From the NCBI RefSeq assembly GCF_001507435.1, contig NZ_LMWH01000183.1, positions 1 to 64,000 on the forward strand: a stretch of DNA of 64,000 nt, written 5' to 3'. This stretch comes from Streptomyces sp. NRRL F-5122 (GTDB taxonomy: Bacteria > Actinomycetota > Actinomycetes > Streptomycetales > Streptomycetaceae). Under the pieces are notes generated by a model. It was not told where the DNA came from. It made no database searches and was given only the letters and a program-made list of their open reading frames with translations. The translations under genes were made by a program, and so were the position numbers. Within the stretch, counting starts at the first letter, position 1. Every line of letters starts with the position of its first letter. This document shows, one piece after another, positions 17,042 through 25,624 of the stretch.

Positions 17042-17718
17042 CGGTCGGCTCCCAGATACCCGCAGGCGGTGGCCCGGCGAAGGGCCTCTTCCTTGGCTCC
17101 CGGCGCGTCGAGCGGCCCGTCGACCAGGCCCGCGATACCGATCACCGTCCGGTGGCCTCCGATGGGCACGAGGCCGACCTCGACGCGCTCCCCCGGTCCG
17201 AAGCGGACGGACGACCCGGCGGGCACGGCGAGGCGCATTCCGTACGCGTCGGCGCGGGGGAAGTCGAGCCGCGGGTTGGCCTCGAAGAAGTGGAAGTGGG
17301 AGGTGACGGACACGGGAACGGTGGCCGTGTTGGTGACGGGGACATGCCTGACCGCCTCCGGCTCGGCGTGCACGGGCCCCGGAAGCAGGGCACCCGGCGC
17401 CCCGGCGCCCAGTCCTGCGCCGATGGGGTCGGAGACCACGGCGAGCCGCGACCCGTCGTCGAAGACCGCCTCGACGTGCACCTCGGTGACGACGTCCGCG
17501 ACGCCCGGCAGCACATCGTCCGGACCGAGCACGGACCGCGCCGCCTCGATGGCCTCGGCGAGGCGCTTCCCGTCCCGGGCGACCTCGCAGACGGTGTCCG
17601 CTATCAGCGCGGTGGCCTCCGGCACGTTCAGCCTCAGCCCTCGGGCCCGGCGGGCACGGGCCAGCTCGGCCGCCCCGAACAACAGCAGCCGATCACGTTC
17701 CGTGGGGGTGAGTCTCAC
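17038..17718 (-). CDS. Fused urease gamma-beta subunit-like protein
   Basis: 226 residues. Residues 1-100 match urease gamma (MRLTPTERDRLLLFGAAEL, LNVPEATALIADTVCEVARDG). Residues about 105-226 match urease beta (VTNTATVPVSVTSHFHFFEANPRL, PAGSSVRFGPGE, GHRTVIGIAGLVDG). Gamma-beta fusions also occur in Helicobacter and in some actinobacteria. It would form the structural scaffold around the alpha-like subunit. The GTG start is preceded by AAGGAGGTG. The 3' end overlaps the next gene by four bases, indicating translational coupling. The promoter carries a strong palindrome. Canonical beta-subunit residues facing the active-site flap cannot be judged by eye. Confidence 0.88.
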   Translation of the reverse strand: MRLTPTERDRLLLFGAAELARARRARGLRLNVPEATALIADTVCEVARDGKRLAEAIEAARSVLGPDDVLPGVADVVTEVHVEAVFDDGSRLAVVSDPIGAGLGAGAPGALLPGPVHAEPEAVRHVPVTNTATVPVSVTSHFHFFEANPRLDFPRADAYGMRLAVPAGSSVRFGPGERVEVGLVPIGGHRTVIGIAGLVDGPLDAPGAKEEALRRATACGYLGADR

Positions 17719-17745
17719 GAGGCGGCACCTCCTTGCTTCCCAGGC

Positions 17746-17764
17746 TTTAGAGTGCTGCTCTAAA
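17746..17764 (-). promoter_or_regulatory. Candidate TetR operator upstream of the urease-like operon
   Basis: TTTAGAG-TGCTG-CTCTAAA is a perfect 7-bp inverted repeat with a 5-bp spacer, about 28 bp upstream of the ureAB-like start. A related half-site, TCTAGA, lies at 17776-17781. The size and symmetry fit a TetR dimer, and the cluster's own TetR (13333-13947) is the obvious candidate. Confidence 0.6.
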
Positions 17765-17840
17765 TTTCACCTCACTCTAGATCGTGGAACCGGGGAGCGG
17801 AACCCTCCATGACGGTCGGTGTCGGCCACGAGTTTTGAAC

Positions 17841-17856
17841 ATTGATCTAAATCACA
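17841..17856 (-). promoter_or_regulatory. CRP-like half-conserved site upstream of the urease-like operon
   Basis: On the minus strand TGTGA-TTTAGA-TCAAT resembles the CRP consensus TGTGA-N6-TCACA, with the right half imperfect. It sits about 125 bp upstream of the ureAB-like start in an unusually AT-rich patch. Evidence is sequence resemblance only. Confidence 0.3.
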
Positions 17857-17887
17857 TGCAACAAGAGGCGACCGCGTTCACCGAACG

Positions 17888-17929
17888 CCGAGAGCCCGCC
17901 CGGATGCGGCATCCCGGGCGGGCTCTCGG
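17888..17929 (-). terminator. Terminator downstream of ilvE
   Basis: A perfect 16-bp GC-rich stem (left arm 17888-17903, right arm 17914-17929) with a 10-base loop starts 17 bp after the ilvE stop codon. There is no T-run, as is common in Streptomyces. Confidence 0.75.
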
Positions 17930-17945
17930 CGAATTCACGGGCGGC

Positions 17946-19034
17946 TCAGCCGAGCTGGTGCATCCAGCCGTGCGTGTCCTCACGGGTGCCGCGCTGGAGG
18001 TCCAGCAGCGCCTCGCGCAGCTTGACGGTGACCTCGCCCGGCTCGCCGCCGGACTGCTTCCACTCGGCCTCCGCACGCTTGACCGTGCCGACGGGGGTGA
18101 TGACCGCCGCGGTGCCGCAGGCGAAGACCTCGGTGAGGGTGCCGTTCTCGGAGTCCGCCTGCCACTCGTCGATGGAGACGCGCCGCTCCTCCGCCTCGTA
18201 ACCGAGGTCACGGGCGACGGTGAGAAGGGAGTCGCGGGTGACCCCCTCCAGGATCGAACCGGTGAGCGACGGGGTGACGATCTTGCTGCCGTAGACGAAG
18301 TACAGGTTCATCCCGCCGAGTTCCTCGACCCACGTGTGCTCCACGGCGTCGAGGTAGCAGACCTGGTCGCAGCCCTTGACCGCGGCCTCCGCCTGGGCGA
18401 GCAGCGAGGCGGCGTAGTTGCCGCCGGTCTTGGCGTCGCCCATGCCGCCGGGGACGGCGCGGACACGGTCCTCCGACACCCAGATGGAGACCGGCTTGAC
18501 GCCACCCGCGAAGTAGGCGCCCGCGGGAGAGGCGATCACCAGGAAGAGGTACTCGTTGGCCGGCTTCACACCGAGGCCGACCTCGGTGGCGATCATGAAC
18601 GGACGCAGATAGAGCGACTCCTCGCCGCCGTGCGCCGGCACCCACGCCTTGTCCTGCTGGACGAGGACGTCGCACGCCTCGATGAAGGTCTCCACCGGCA
18701 GCTCGGGCATCGCGAGGCGCCGGGCGGAACGCTGGAACCGGCGGGCGTTCATCTCCGGGCGGAAGGTGGCGACCGAGTTGTCGGGCCGGCGGTACGCCTT
18801 GAGGCCCTCGAAGATCTCCTGCGCGTAGTGCAGCACGTTGGTGGCGGGATCGAGGGAGATCGGGGCGTAGGGAACGAGCTGACCGTCGTGCCAGCCCCGC
18901 CCCTCGGTCCACCGGATCGTCACCATGTGGTCGGTGAAGTGGCGGCCGAACCCGGGGTTGGCAAGGATGGCCTCCCGCTCCGCGTCGGAGAGCGGGTTGG
19001 CGGAGGGCTTCAGCTCGATCGTGGGCGTCGTCAT
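17946..19034 (-). CDS. ilvE: Branched-chain-amino-acid aminotransferase
   Basis: 362 residues, class IV (D-amino-acid transferase fold) PLP enzyme of the long IlvE type. It catalyses the last step of leucine, isoleucine and valine synthesis and the first of their breakdown. The Schiff-base lysine is Lys202 in [30 protein letters not shown] and [12 protein letters not shown] are typical, and [10 protein letters not shown] binds phosphate. AAGGAC lies nine bases before the ATG. A 25-codon ORF ends 13 bp upstream (separate entry). It is transcribed in the same direction as leuB but separated by 266 bp and the leuB terminator. Confidence 0.95.
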   Translation of the reverse strand: MTTPTIELKPSANPLSDAEREAILANPGFGRHFTDHMVTIRWTEGRGWHDGQLVPYAPISLDPATNVLHYAQEIFEGLKAYRRPDNSVATFRPEMNARRFQRSARRLAMPELPVETFIEACDVLVQQDKAWVPAHGGEESLYLRPFMIATEVGLGVKPANEYLFLVIASPAGAYFAGGVKPVSIWVSEDRVRAVPGGMGDAKTGGNYAASLLAQAEAAVKGCDQVCYLDAVEHTWVEELGGMNLYFVYGSKIVTPSLTGSILEGVTRDSLLTVARDLGYEAEERRVSIDEWQADSENGTLTEVFACGTAAVITPVGTVKRAEAEWKQSGGEPGEVTVKLREALLDLQRGTREDTHGWMHQLG

Positions 19035-19047
19035 GTGTGGTTGTCCT

Positions 19048-19125
19048 TCACCGGTTGTGTTGACGGGCCGCGCTCACGCCCCTGCCACCCATGACAGGTG
19101 TTCGGACGTCCGAGCATTCCCTCAT
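19048..19125 (-). CDS. Short upstream ORF in the ilvE leader (25 codons)
   Basis: ATG (19123-19125) to TGA (19048-19050) encodes a 25-residue peptide beginning [20 protein letters not shown] precedes the start. Its stop codon abuts the ilvE ribosome binding site (TGAAGGAC). It is not rich in branched-chain residues, so classical attenuation is unlikely; translational coupling is possible. It may be chance. Confidence 0.25.
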   Translation of the reverse strand: MRECSDVRTPVMGGRGVSAARQHNR

Positions 19126-19241
19126 ACCGCGGCTCTTCGTTCGATTATCGCAAGCGCCGAGTCGTGCCCGAAACGGTGTGAATGCGGCCCTTGGGGCAGC
19201 CCAGGGGTGGGTCGATGGTGACACCCGGCGAGGGCATGGAA

Positions 19242-19274
19242 AAGCCGCCGGGCGCAAGGGCGACCCGGCGGCTT
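19242..19274 (-). terminator. Terminator downstream of leuB
   Basis: AAGCCGCCGGG (19242-19252) pairs perfectly with CCCGGCGGCTT (19264-19274). On the minus strand the stem ends in TTTTC. It lies 27 bp after the leuB stop. Confidence 0.75.
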
Positions 19275-19300
19275 CTCTCAGGGAGTGTGAGTGGCGCGGG

Positions 19301-20344
19301 TCAGCCGGCTACTCGTACGGCGAGCGCGTCGCCGATCTCGTCGGTGGTTCGGGCGGGTGCGCCCACGCGCTCGGCGAGGTCGGCGGAGACGGCCTCCTCG
19401 ATGCGGGCGGCCTCGGCCTCGTAGCCGAGGTGACGCAGCAGGAGGGCGACCGACAGGACGGTGGCCGACGGGTCGGCCTTGCCCTGGCCCGCGATGTCGG
19501 GCGCCGAGCCGTGCACGGGCTCGAACATCGACGGGAACCGGCCGGACGGGTTGATGTTGCCGGAGGCGGCGACCCCGATGCCGCCGGAGATGGCGGCGGC
19601 CAGGTCGGTGATGATGTCGCCGAAGAGGTTGTCGGTGACGATCACGTCGAACCGCTCGGGCTGCGTGACGAGGTAGATCGTCGCCGCGTCCACGTGCATG
19701 TACTCGGTGGTGACCTCGGGGAACTCCTCGCCCACCTTGTTGAAGATGTCCGTCCACAGGTGGCCGGCGTGCACCAGCACGTTGTTCTTGTGGACCAGGG
19801 CCAGCTTCTTGCGGGGGCGTGCCTGCGCGCGGGCGTAGGCGTCGCGCACGACGCGCTCGATCCCGAAGGCGGTGTTGAGCGAGACCTCGGTGGCGACCGC
19901 GTGCGGGGTGCCGCCGCGGATGGTGCCGCCGTTGCCCGTGTAGGGACCTTCGGTGCCTTCGCGGACCACCACGAAGTCGATCTCGGGCTGGCCCGCGAGC
20001 GGGGTCCCGACACCCGGCAGCAACTTGGAGGGCCGCAGGTTGACATGGTGGTCGAAGGCGAAGCGGAGCTTGAGCAGGAAGCCGCGCTCCAGGACCCCGG
20101 AGGGCACCGACGGGTCGCCGATCGCACCGAGCAGGATCGCGTCGTGCTGCTTCAGCTGCTCGAGGTCGGCGTCGGTGAGCGTCTCACCCGTGGCGTGGTA
20201 GCGCCGGGCGCCGAAGTCGTACTCCTTGGTCTCCAGCTTCACATCCTGCGGAAGGACGGCGGAGAGGATCTTCAGCCCCTGGGCCACGACCTCCTGGCCG
20301 ATGCCGTCACCGGGGATCACTGCGAGATTGATGCTGCGAGACAT
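19301..20344 (-). CDS. leuB: 3-Isopropylmalate dehydrogenase
   Basis: 347 residues. It oxidises and decarboxylates 3-isopropylmalate to 2-ketoisocaproate in leucine synthesis, using NAD and a divalent metal. [13 protein letters not shown] starts the beta-decarboxylating dehydrogenase fold. [20 protein letters not shown] holds the substrate arginines. The catalytic Lys and metal Asp lie in LVHKNNV and [27 protein letters not shown] is the NAD loop. It belongs to the short actinobacterial LeuB type. A TACGGT hexamer (20351-20356, minus strand) ends six bases before the ATG and there is no good ribosome binding site, so the mRNA may be leaderless. Confidence 0.95.
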   Translation of the reverse strand: MSRSINLAVIPGDGIGQEVVAQGLKILSAVLPQDVKLETKEYDFGARRYHATGETLTDADLEQLKQHDAILLGAIGDPSVPSGVLERGFLLKLRFAFDHHVNLRPSKLLPGVGTPLAGQPEIDFVVVREGTEGPYTGNGGTIRGGTPHAVATEVSLNTAFGIERVVRDAYARAQARPRKKLALVHKNNVLVHAGHLWTDIFNKVGEEFPEVTTEYMHVDAATIYLVTQPERFDVIVTDNLFGDIITDLAAAISGGIGVAASGNINPSGRFPSMFEPVHGSAPDIAGQGKADPSATVLSVALLLRHLGYEAEAARIEEAVSADLAERVGAPARTTDEIGDALAVRVAG

Positions 20345-20675
20345 GACCGCACCGTACTCCGTGTCCCATGGAATGACACAGGGCGTCCAGGATGCGGACG
20401 GGCCTTTTGCAGTGCTGCACCTTCACCCGTACGGAGGGCGGCCGTTGGAGACGGGCCGGGACGTCGCCCGTCCCTGAATGCCCGGACGCCTTCGGCGTGG
20501 CGGGGCGGCAGGACCGCCCATGCGAACGGCACCGAGCGGATCCGCCGCTTCGGGGCGCGGCGCGGCGGGGACAGAAGGTGTCCGGCCGCGCAGCACCCCG
20601 CGCGGGTGCGGCTCTCGCCGGGTGATCACCCGGTCCGTGACGGCGGGTGATCCGTGGATGCGGGTCGGCCGCGGC
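20345..20675. other. 331-bp intergenic region between leuB and the 43-residue protein gene
   Basis: It contains the probable leuB promoter at its left end (GTGTCA, 18 bp, TACGGT). I see no branched-chain leader peptide or terminator here, unlike in front of cimA and ilvB. The rest is GC-rich, with no credible ORF on either strand. Confidence 0.4.
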
Positions 20676-20807
20676 TCAGTGGCCGGTCTCGCCGCCGTTG
20701 TCCCGGCGGTCGAGTGCGCGCTGGAGCGCGGCGGCGGCCTTCTTGCGGTCGGACTCGCTCGTACGGGAGACGTGACGGACTCGGCGGCGGGCAGTCGTCT
20801 CAGCCAT
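20676..20807 (-). CDS. Small basic conserved protein, 43 residues
   Basis: 43 residues beginning MAETTARRRVRHVSRTSESD and continuing with an alanine-rich helix (RKKAAAALQRALDRRD) and a polar tail. AAGGAG sits nine bases before the ATG (20805-20807), supporting translation. To my recollection similar small proteins are conserved at this place in streptomycetes. The charged helix could bind nucleic acid or a protein partner; nothing more can be said. It is monocistronic between leuB and the proline catabolic operon, and the AT-richer patch at 20965-21060 could hold its promoter. Confidence 0.7.
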   Translation of the reverse strand: MAETTARRRVRHVSRTSESDRKKAAAALQRALDRRDNGGETGH

Positions 20808-21020
20808 GGGGAATCGACTCCTTCGGGAACCCGGAGGGCGGAAAGGGTGACGAGACTCCCCCACTGCCTAATGGGCGTGGGCGGTGCCCCCAGAGGAGCG
20901 GGGAGCGGTGCCGCAGGGGTTGCCTGCACGGGGCCCGGCTCACGACCGCCAGTCGCTCGATCAAGCGAGACGTTCGACTTCTACAAAGCTAAGCGAGGAC
21001 CGCGCATCTGTCTCCACAAT

Positions 21021-21038
21021 TACTCGGACTTCCTACTA
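21021..21038 (-). promoter_or_regulatory. Imperfect palindrome in the AT-rich control patch
   Basis: On the minus strand TAGTAGGA-AG-TCCGAGTA is an 18-bp palindrome with six of eight arm pairs matched. It lies about 215 bp upstream of the 43-residue protein, just upstream of a plausible promoter (TTGTGG, about 19 bp, TTAGCT). It is a candidate regulator site only. Confidence 0.3.
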
Positions 21039-21577
21039 TCTGAGACGGCCGATCGGGTCACACACCTCTGACCTGCGCGGACATCGGACACCCGGCTGCC
21101 GGTCGCCTTGATGGCGCAGGCCGTCGCCGCGCACCGGACCGGACCGTGGACAAGGAGGGCTCCGCGATCGGCGGTGACCGGGCGTCGGTACGGTTTTCGC
21201 CGCGCTCCTCCCCCACGGCTGCCCGAGCCCCGCCGCGTCCTGGAACTGCTCCCGGCCCGCCGGGAGGGAAGCGTCCGCCCACCGCAGCCCGGGCCGCTCG
21301 GCCGTCCCGGCGCGGCGTTCCCCGACCACCGCCGTTTCGTCGCGGGCACCGCCGAGGGCGCGGCGCAGACGGCCGGCGTGCCGATGCGCGGGACGCCGGA
21401 TGGTCGGGACGCCCGCCGGTCGGGACCTGGCGGACGGACCGTCGGGCCCGGCAAGCGCGCCGCACACTGTCCGCGGCGGGGACACGCTCCAGGCCCCGGT
21501 CCGGGCCGACGGCGGTTTCGCGGCGCCGGCCCATCGGGCACCCGGGCCGTACGCCCTGCGAAGGCCGGACATGAAGA

Positions 21578-21620
21578 CCGCCCCCGTCCTCGGTGGTCAA
21601 AACCCAGGGCGGGGGCGGTG
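21578..21620 (-). terminator. Terminator downstream of pruA
   Basis: ACCGCCCCCG (21578-21587) pairs perfectly with CGGGGGCGGT (21611-21620) across a 23-base loop, 12 bp after the pruA stop codon. Confidence 0.6.
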
Positions 21621-21632
21621 CTCAGTGGGGCG

Positions 21633-23264
21633 TCAGCCCATGTGCGGGTAGGTGTAGTCCGTCGGCGCGACCAGCGCCTCCTTGATCGCACGGGTCAGCG
21701 TCCAGCGCAGCAGGTTCTGCGGCGCGCCCGCCTTGTCGTTGGTACCGGAGGCACGACCGCCGCCGAAGGGCTGCTGGCCCACCACCGCACCGGTCGACTT
21801 GTCGTTGATGTAGAAGTTGCCGGCCGCGTAGCGCAGCTTCTCGGCCGTGTAGGCCGCCGCTGCGCGGTCGTTGGCGACGACCGAACCCGTCAGCGCGTAG
21901 TCCGAGACCGACTCCATCTGGGCGAGCATCTCGTCGTACTTCTCGTCCTCGTAGACGTGCACCGCGAGGACCGGGCCGAAGTACTCCGTCCGGAAGACCT
22001 CGTTCTCCGGGTCGGTGCACACGATGACGGTCGGGCGCACGAAGTAGCCCACCGAGTCGTCGTAGGAGCCGCCCGCGACGATCGTGCAGGTCGGGTCCTC
22101 CTTGGCACGGTCGATGGCGGCCTTGTTCTTGGCGAAGGCGCGCTCGTCGATGACGGCGCCGATGAAGTTCGACAGGTCGGTGACGTCGCCCATGGCGAGG
22201 TGGTCGACCTCGGCCGCGAACTCCTCCTTGAAGCCGGAGTCCCAGATCGACGCCGGGATGTAGGCCCGGGAGGTCGCCGAGCACTTCTGGCCCTGGTACT
22301 CGAAGGAACCGCGGGTCAGCGCCGTCTTCAGGACCGCCCGGTCGGCGCTCGGGTGCGCGACCAGGAAGTCCTTGCCGCCGGTCTCACCGACCAGACGCGG
22401 GTAGGAGCGGTACTTCTCGATGTTGTTGCCGACCGTCTTCCACAGGTACTGGAAGGTCTTGGTCGAACCGGTGAAGTGGATGCCGGCGAGGTCGCGGTGC
22501 TCGAGGGCGACCTTGGAGACCTCGATGCCGTCACCGGTGACGAGGTTGATGACGCCCTTGGGCAGACCCGCCTCCTCCAGCAGCTGCATCAGCAGCACGG
22601 CGGCGTGCGTCTGCGTCGGGGACGGCTTCCAGACCACGACGTTGCCCATCAGCGCGGGCGCGGTGGGCAGGTTGCCCGCGATCGCCGAGAAGTTGAACGG
22701 CGTGATCGCGTAGACGAAGCCCTCGAGCGGGCGGTGGTCGAGGCGGTTCCAGACGCCCGGCGAGTTGGCCGGGGGCTGCTCGGCCAGGATCTGCCGGGCG
22801 TAGTGGACGTTGAAGCGCCAGAAGTCGACGAGCTCGCACGGGCTGTCGATCTCCGCCTGCTGGGCCGTCTTCGACTGGCCGAGCATGGTGGAGGCCGCGA
22901 TCGTCTCGCGCCACGGCCCGGCCAGGAGCTCGGCGGCGCGCAGGATGATCGCCGCGCGGTCGTCGAAGGACAGCGCGCGCCAGGCGGGCGCGGCGGCGAG
23001 GGCCGCGTCGATGGCGTCCTGGGCGTCCTGCTGGGTGGCGTTGTGCAGCGTGCCGATGACGGCCTTGTGGTTGTGCGGCTGGACGACCTGGAAGGCCTCG
23101 CCGCCGCCCATCCGCCTCTCGCCGCCGATGGTCATCGGCAGGTCGATCGGGTTCTCGGCCAGCTCCTTGAGCTTGGCCTCCAGGCGAGCGCGCTCGGGCG
23201 AGCCGGGGGCATAGCCGTGCACCGGCTCGTTGACGGGGGTGGGGACCTGGGTCACAGCGTCCAT
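21633..23264 (-). CDS. pruA: L-glutamate gamma-semialdehyde (1-pyrroline-5-carboxylate) dehydrogenase
   Basis: 543 residues, aldehyde dehydrogenase superfamily, TIGR01236 type. It oxidises glutamate semialdehyde to glutamate with NAD, the second step of proline use. Landmarks are the NAD-binding FTGSTKTFQYLWKTVG, the general base in LVGETGGKDF, the catalytic Cys in YQGQKCSATSR, and the C-terminal FGGGRASGTNDKAGAP. The start at 23262-23264 is an ATG. The gene follows proline dehydrogenase by 39 bp, forming an operon, and is the last gene before a hairpin terminator. Confidence 0.95.
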   Translation of the reverse strand: MDAVTQVPTPVNEPVHGYAPGSPERARLEAKLKELAENPIDLPMTIGGERRMGGGEAFQVVQPHNHKAVIGTLHNATQQDAQDAIDAALAAAPAWRALSFDDRAAIILRAAELLAGPWRETIAASTMLGQSKTAQQAEIDSPCELVDFWRFNVHYARQILAEQPPANSPGVWNRLDHRPLEGFVYAITPFNFSAIAGNLPTAPALMGNVVVWKPSPTQTHAAVLLMQLLEEAGLPKGVINLVTGDGIEVSKVALEHRDLAGIHFTGSTKTFQYLWKTVGNNIEKYRSYPRLVGETGGKDFLVAHPSADRAVLKTALTRGSFEYQGQKCSATSRAYIPASIWDSGFKEEFAAEVDHLAMGDVTDLSNFIGAVIDERAFAKNKAAIDRAKEDPTCTIVAGGSYDDSVGYFVRPTVIVCTDPENEVFRTEYFGPVLAVHVYEDEKYDEMLAQMESVSDYALTGSVVANDRAAAAYTAEKLRYAAGNFYINDKSTGAVVGQQPFGGGRASGTNDKAGAPQNLLRWTLTRAIKEALVAPTDYTYPHMG

Positions 23265-23303
23265 GAGATCCGTAACTCCTTGATGTGAGCGGGTGTTTCG
23301 GGC

Positions 23304-24230
23304 TCAGCCCTTGCTGACCATCGAGCGGACGAAGAAGCGCAGGTTCGCCGGCTTCTCGGCGAGGCGGCGCATGAAGTAGCCGTACCAGTCGGTGCCGTAG
23401 GCGGTGTACACCCGCATCCGATGGCCCTCGGCCGCCAGCCGCAGGTGCTCGTCGCTGCGGATGCCGTACAGCATCTGGAACTCGTACTCGTCGAGCTTTC
23501 GCCCGGAGCGCCGGGCGAGCTCCTGCGCGATGGAGATCAGCCGCGGGTCGTGGGAACCGATCATCGGGTATCCCTCGCCCTCCATGAGGGTCCTCATGAC
23601 ACGGACATAGGCCTTGTCGATCTCGGCCTTCTGCTGGTAGGCGACCGACGCGGGCTCCTTGTACGCCCCCTTCACGATACGCACCCGGCTGCCGCTCGCG
23701 GCGAGGCGGCGGGCGTCCTCCTCGGTGCGGTAGAGGTAGGCCTGGATCACGCAGCCGGTCTGCGGGAAGTCCTTCCGCAGCTCCTCGTGGATGGCGAACA
23801 TCGAGTCGAGGGTGGTGTGGTCCTCGGCGTCCAGCGTGACCGTGGTACCGATCGCGGCGGCGGCCTCGACGACCGGGCGGACGTTGGCGAGGGCCAGTTC
23901 GTGGCCGTTCTCCAGCGCCTGGCCGAACATCGAGAGCTTGATGGACATCTCTGCCCTGGTGCCGAGCTCCAGGTTCCCGAGGCGCTCGATCAGTCGCAGG
24001 TACGCGTCCCGCGCGGCCGTGGCCTGCTCCGGGGTCGTGATGTCCTCGCCGACGACGTCCATGGTGAGCTCGAGTCCCCGGCCGGTGAGGTCCTCGATGA
24101 TCGGGACGACCGCGTCGACGGTCTCGCCGGGGATGAAGCGGTCGACGACCTGCTTGGTCACCGGGGCCGCCGAGATCAGACGGCGCATCCGGTCGCTGCG
24201 CGACGCGGCGAGAATCACGGGACCCAGCAC
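23304..24230 (-). CDS. Proline dehydrogenase (monofunctional, FAD)
   Basis: 308 residues, the short monofunctional type found in Gram-positive bacteria. It oxidises proline to 1-pyrroline-5-carboxylate using FAD in a TIM barrel. Motifs are TVTLDAEDHTTLDS, IQAYLYRTEEDA, RIVKGAYKEP, IGSHDPRLI, and the substrate-binding YGYFMRRLAEKPAN. I chose GTG at 24228-24230 because GGAGG lies seven bases upstream; longer frames lose homology. It is first in the operon with pruA. A vegetative-type promoter (24302-24330) and a palindrome lie upstream, facing the divergent PucR-type gene, which probably activates it in response to proline. Confidence 0.93.
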   Translation of the reverse strand: MLGPVILAASRSDRMRRLISAAPVTKQVVDRFIPGETVDAVVPIIEDLTGRGLELTMDVVGEDITTPEQATAARDAYLRLIERLGNLELGTRAEMSIKLSMFGQALENGHELALANVRPVVEAAAAIGTTVTLDAEDHTTLDSMFAIHEELRKDFPQTGCVIQAYLYRTEEDARRLAASGSRVRIVKGAYKEPASVAYQQKAEIDKAYVRVMRTLMEGEGYPMIGSHDPRLISIAQELARRSGRKLDEYEFQMLYGIRSDEHLRLAAEGHRMRVYTAYGTDWYGYFMRRLAEKPANLRFFVRSMVSKG

Positions 24231-24301
24231 GGGGCACCTCCACAAGGGCAACAGGAGGCCGAATCCCGACCATTCGGGTACGGCACGGAGAACCACCGTG
24301 A

Positions 24302-24330
24302 AACCTAAGGATCCCTTCGATCGTCTGCCA
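24302..24330 (-). promoter_or_regulatory. Promoter of the proline catabolic operon
   Basis: On the minus strand TGGCAG (24325-24330) and TAGGTT (24302-24307) are 17 bp apart. The leader to the GTG start is about 65 bases. Confidence 0.5.
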
Positions 24331-24332
24331 TC

Positions 24333-24342
24333 GACAGCTGTC
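24333..24342. promoter_or_regulatory. Palindrome next to the proline operon -35
   Basis: GACAGCTGTC is a perfect 10-bp palindrome two bases upstream of the predicted -35 element. That is a typical class II activator position and a candidate site for the divergent PucR-type regulator. Confidence 0.35.
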
Positions 24343-24391
24343 ACGCATCCGTGCCCTGGATCTCAGACATCTGTATGAGGGGGATGGGAAA

Positions 24392-25624
24392 ATGCGGGAG
24401 AATGCCCGTGTGGCGGATGTTTTCAAGTCAGGCCGCGGCGACTACCAGGAGCTCGTCGACGAGATCTCGGCGCTGCTCGGGGCCCCCGCGACCCTGGAGA
24501 ACCGGGACTTCGAGCTGATCGCCTTCGCCGCGTACGACAGCGACGGCGAGTTCGACGAGGCGGACCTCGACCCGGTCCGCACCCGCTCGATCCTCACCCG
24601 ACGCTCCACGGCGGCGGTGCGCAGATGGTTCGAGGGATTCGGCATCGCCCGTGCCACCGGTCCGGTGCGCATCCCTCCCACCCCGGAGGCGGGCGTCTAC
24701 CGGGGAAGGATCTGTCTGCCGGTACGCCATCGGAGTGTCGTCCTCGGCTACGTGTGGCTGCTGGCCGACGAGCCGGGTCCGTCGGAGGCGCAGCTGTCCG
24801 CGGCGATGGAGGTCGCGGCGCGCATCGGCGACCTGCTCGCGGACGAGGCGCAGGCGGGCGCGGACCTGACGCGTGAACTGCGCGCGGTCCTGATCGCCGA
24901 GCGCGGCTGGCAGCAGGACATGGCGGTGGCGGAACTGCGCACGGCGCTCGGCGCACGGGCCGAGGGGCTGCACACGCTGGTCTGCATCGACCCCTGGCCC
25001 TCGGCGGACCCGGACGACGCCCCTTCGGTGCGTACGATCCCGGCCGCGACCGCGCTGTGCACGGTCCCGCGGCGCGGCCGCGGCACCCGTACTCCCATCG
25101 CGGGGCAGAGCCTGGCGCTGCTGGTGCGGCTGCGCTCGGCCGACGTGCCGGCACCGGCCCTGACGGCGGCCGTACGGCTGCTGCGCGAGGCGAAGGGACC
25201 GCACGGCACCGGGCCGGCCGCGGCCGGCGTGGCCGACGCGCGCCACGGTCTCACCGAACTGGGCATCGCCTGGCAGGAGGCATCCGGGGCGGCCCGTGCG
25301 GCGCTGGCCGAGCCGCGCCTCGGACCCGTCGCCCAGTGGGCGTCCATCGGCCCCTACCGACTGCTGACGTCGCTTCCGCCGGAGGCGGCCCACGACACGG
25401 CCGTACGCGTGCTGCTGACCCCGGCACACCGTGAACTGGCCCGCACCGCCGAGGTGTTCCTGGACTGTGCGGGCCAGGCGGGCCGCACCGCGGCGGCCCT
25501 GGGCATCCACCGCCAGACGCTGTACTACCGGCTGTCCCGCGTCGAGCAGCTCACCGGCCTGGACCTGGACGACGGCGAGGACCGCCTGCTGCTGCACATG
25601 GCGCTGAAGGGCGCACGCCTCTAG
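24392..25624 (+). CDS. PucR-family transcriptional regulator, probable proline catabolism activator
   Basis: 410 residues. The N-terminal part (about 10-150) is GAF-like and probably binds the ligand. The middle (about 160-330) matches the CdaR GGDEF-like domain. The C-terminus is the PucR HTH_30: [20 protein letters not shown] followed by [20 protein letters not shown]. Such regulators are activators sensing purines, proline or sugar acids. The divergent proline dehydrogenase operon 161 bp away is the expected target. GGGGGATGGG precedes the ATG. The 3' end overlaps the convergent TetR gene by four bases. Confidence 0.88.
   Translation: MRENARVADVFKSGRGDYQELVDEISALLGAPATLENRDFELIAFAAYDSDGEFDEADLDPVRTRSILTRRSTAAVRRWFEGFGIARATGPVRIPPTPEAGVYRGRICLPVRHRSVVLGYVWLLADEPGPSEAQLSAAMEVAARIGDLLADEAQAGADLTRELRAVLIAERGWQQDMAVAELRTALGARAEGLHTLVCIDPWPSADPDDAPSVRTIPAATALCTVPRRGRGTRTPIAGQSLALLVRLRSADVPAPALTAAVRLLREAKGPHGTGPAAAGVADARHGLTELGIAWQEASGAARAALAEPRLGPVAQWASIGPYRLLTSLPPEAAHDTAVRVLLTPAHRELARTAEVFLDCAGQAGRTAAALGIHRQTLYYRLSRVEQLTGLDLDDGEDRLLLHMALKGARL

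Larger units (their letters stand above)
20808..21632. other. 825-bp intergenic region upstream of the 43-residue protein and downstream of pruA
   Basis: Positions 20850-20920 hold imperfect GC-rich inverted repeats (for example GGGC-GGT-GCCC) of the kind repeated between genes in Streptomyces. Positions about 20965-21060 are notably AT-richer and probably contain a minus-strand promoter and an operator. Positions 21065-21570 are extremely GC-rich; frames there are open on several strands but arginine/proline-rich, with no recognisable domain. The pruA terminator is at 21578-21620. Confidence 0.45.

Noticed and set aside
15359..17718. Calling the urease-like genes a standard urease (ureC, ureAB)
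   Set aside because: Active-site loop and flap differ and maturation genes are missing, so I kept the names as urease-like.
20345..20480. A branched-chain leader peptide in front of leuB
   Set aside because: No short ORF with clustered Leu, Ile or Val codons and no terminator hairpin; the promoter appears leaderless.
21020..21691. 223-codon minus-strand frame between pruA and the 43-residue gene
   Set aside because: Arg/Pro/Ser-rich, no domain, no ribosome binding site, and it crosses the pruA terminator and the AT-rich control patch.
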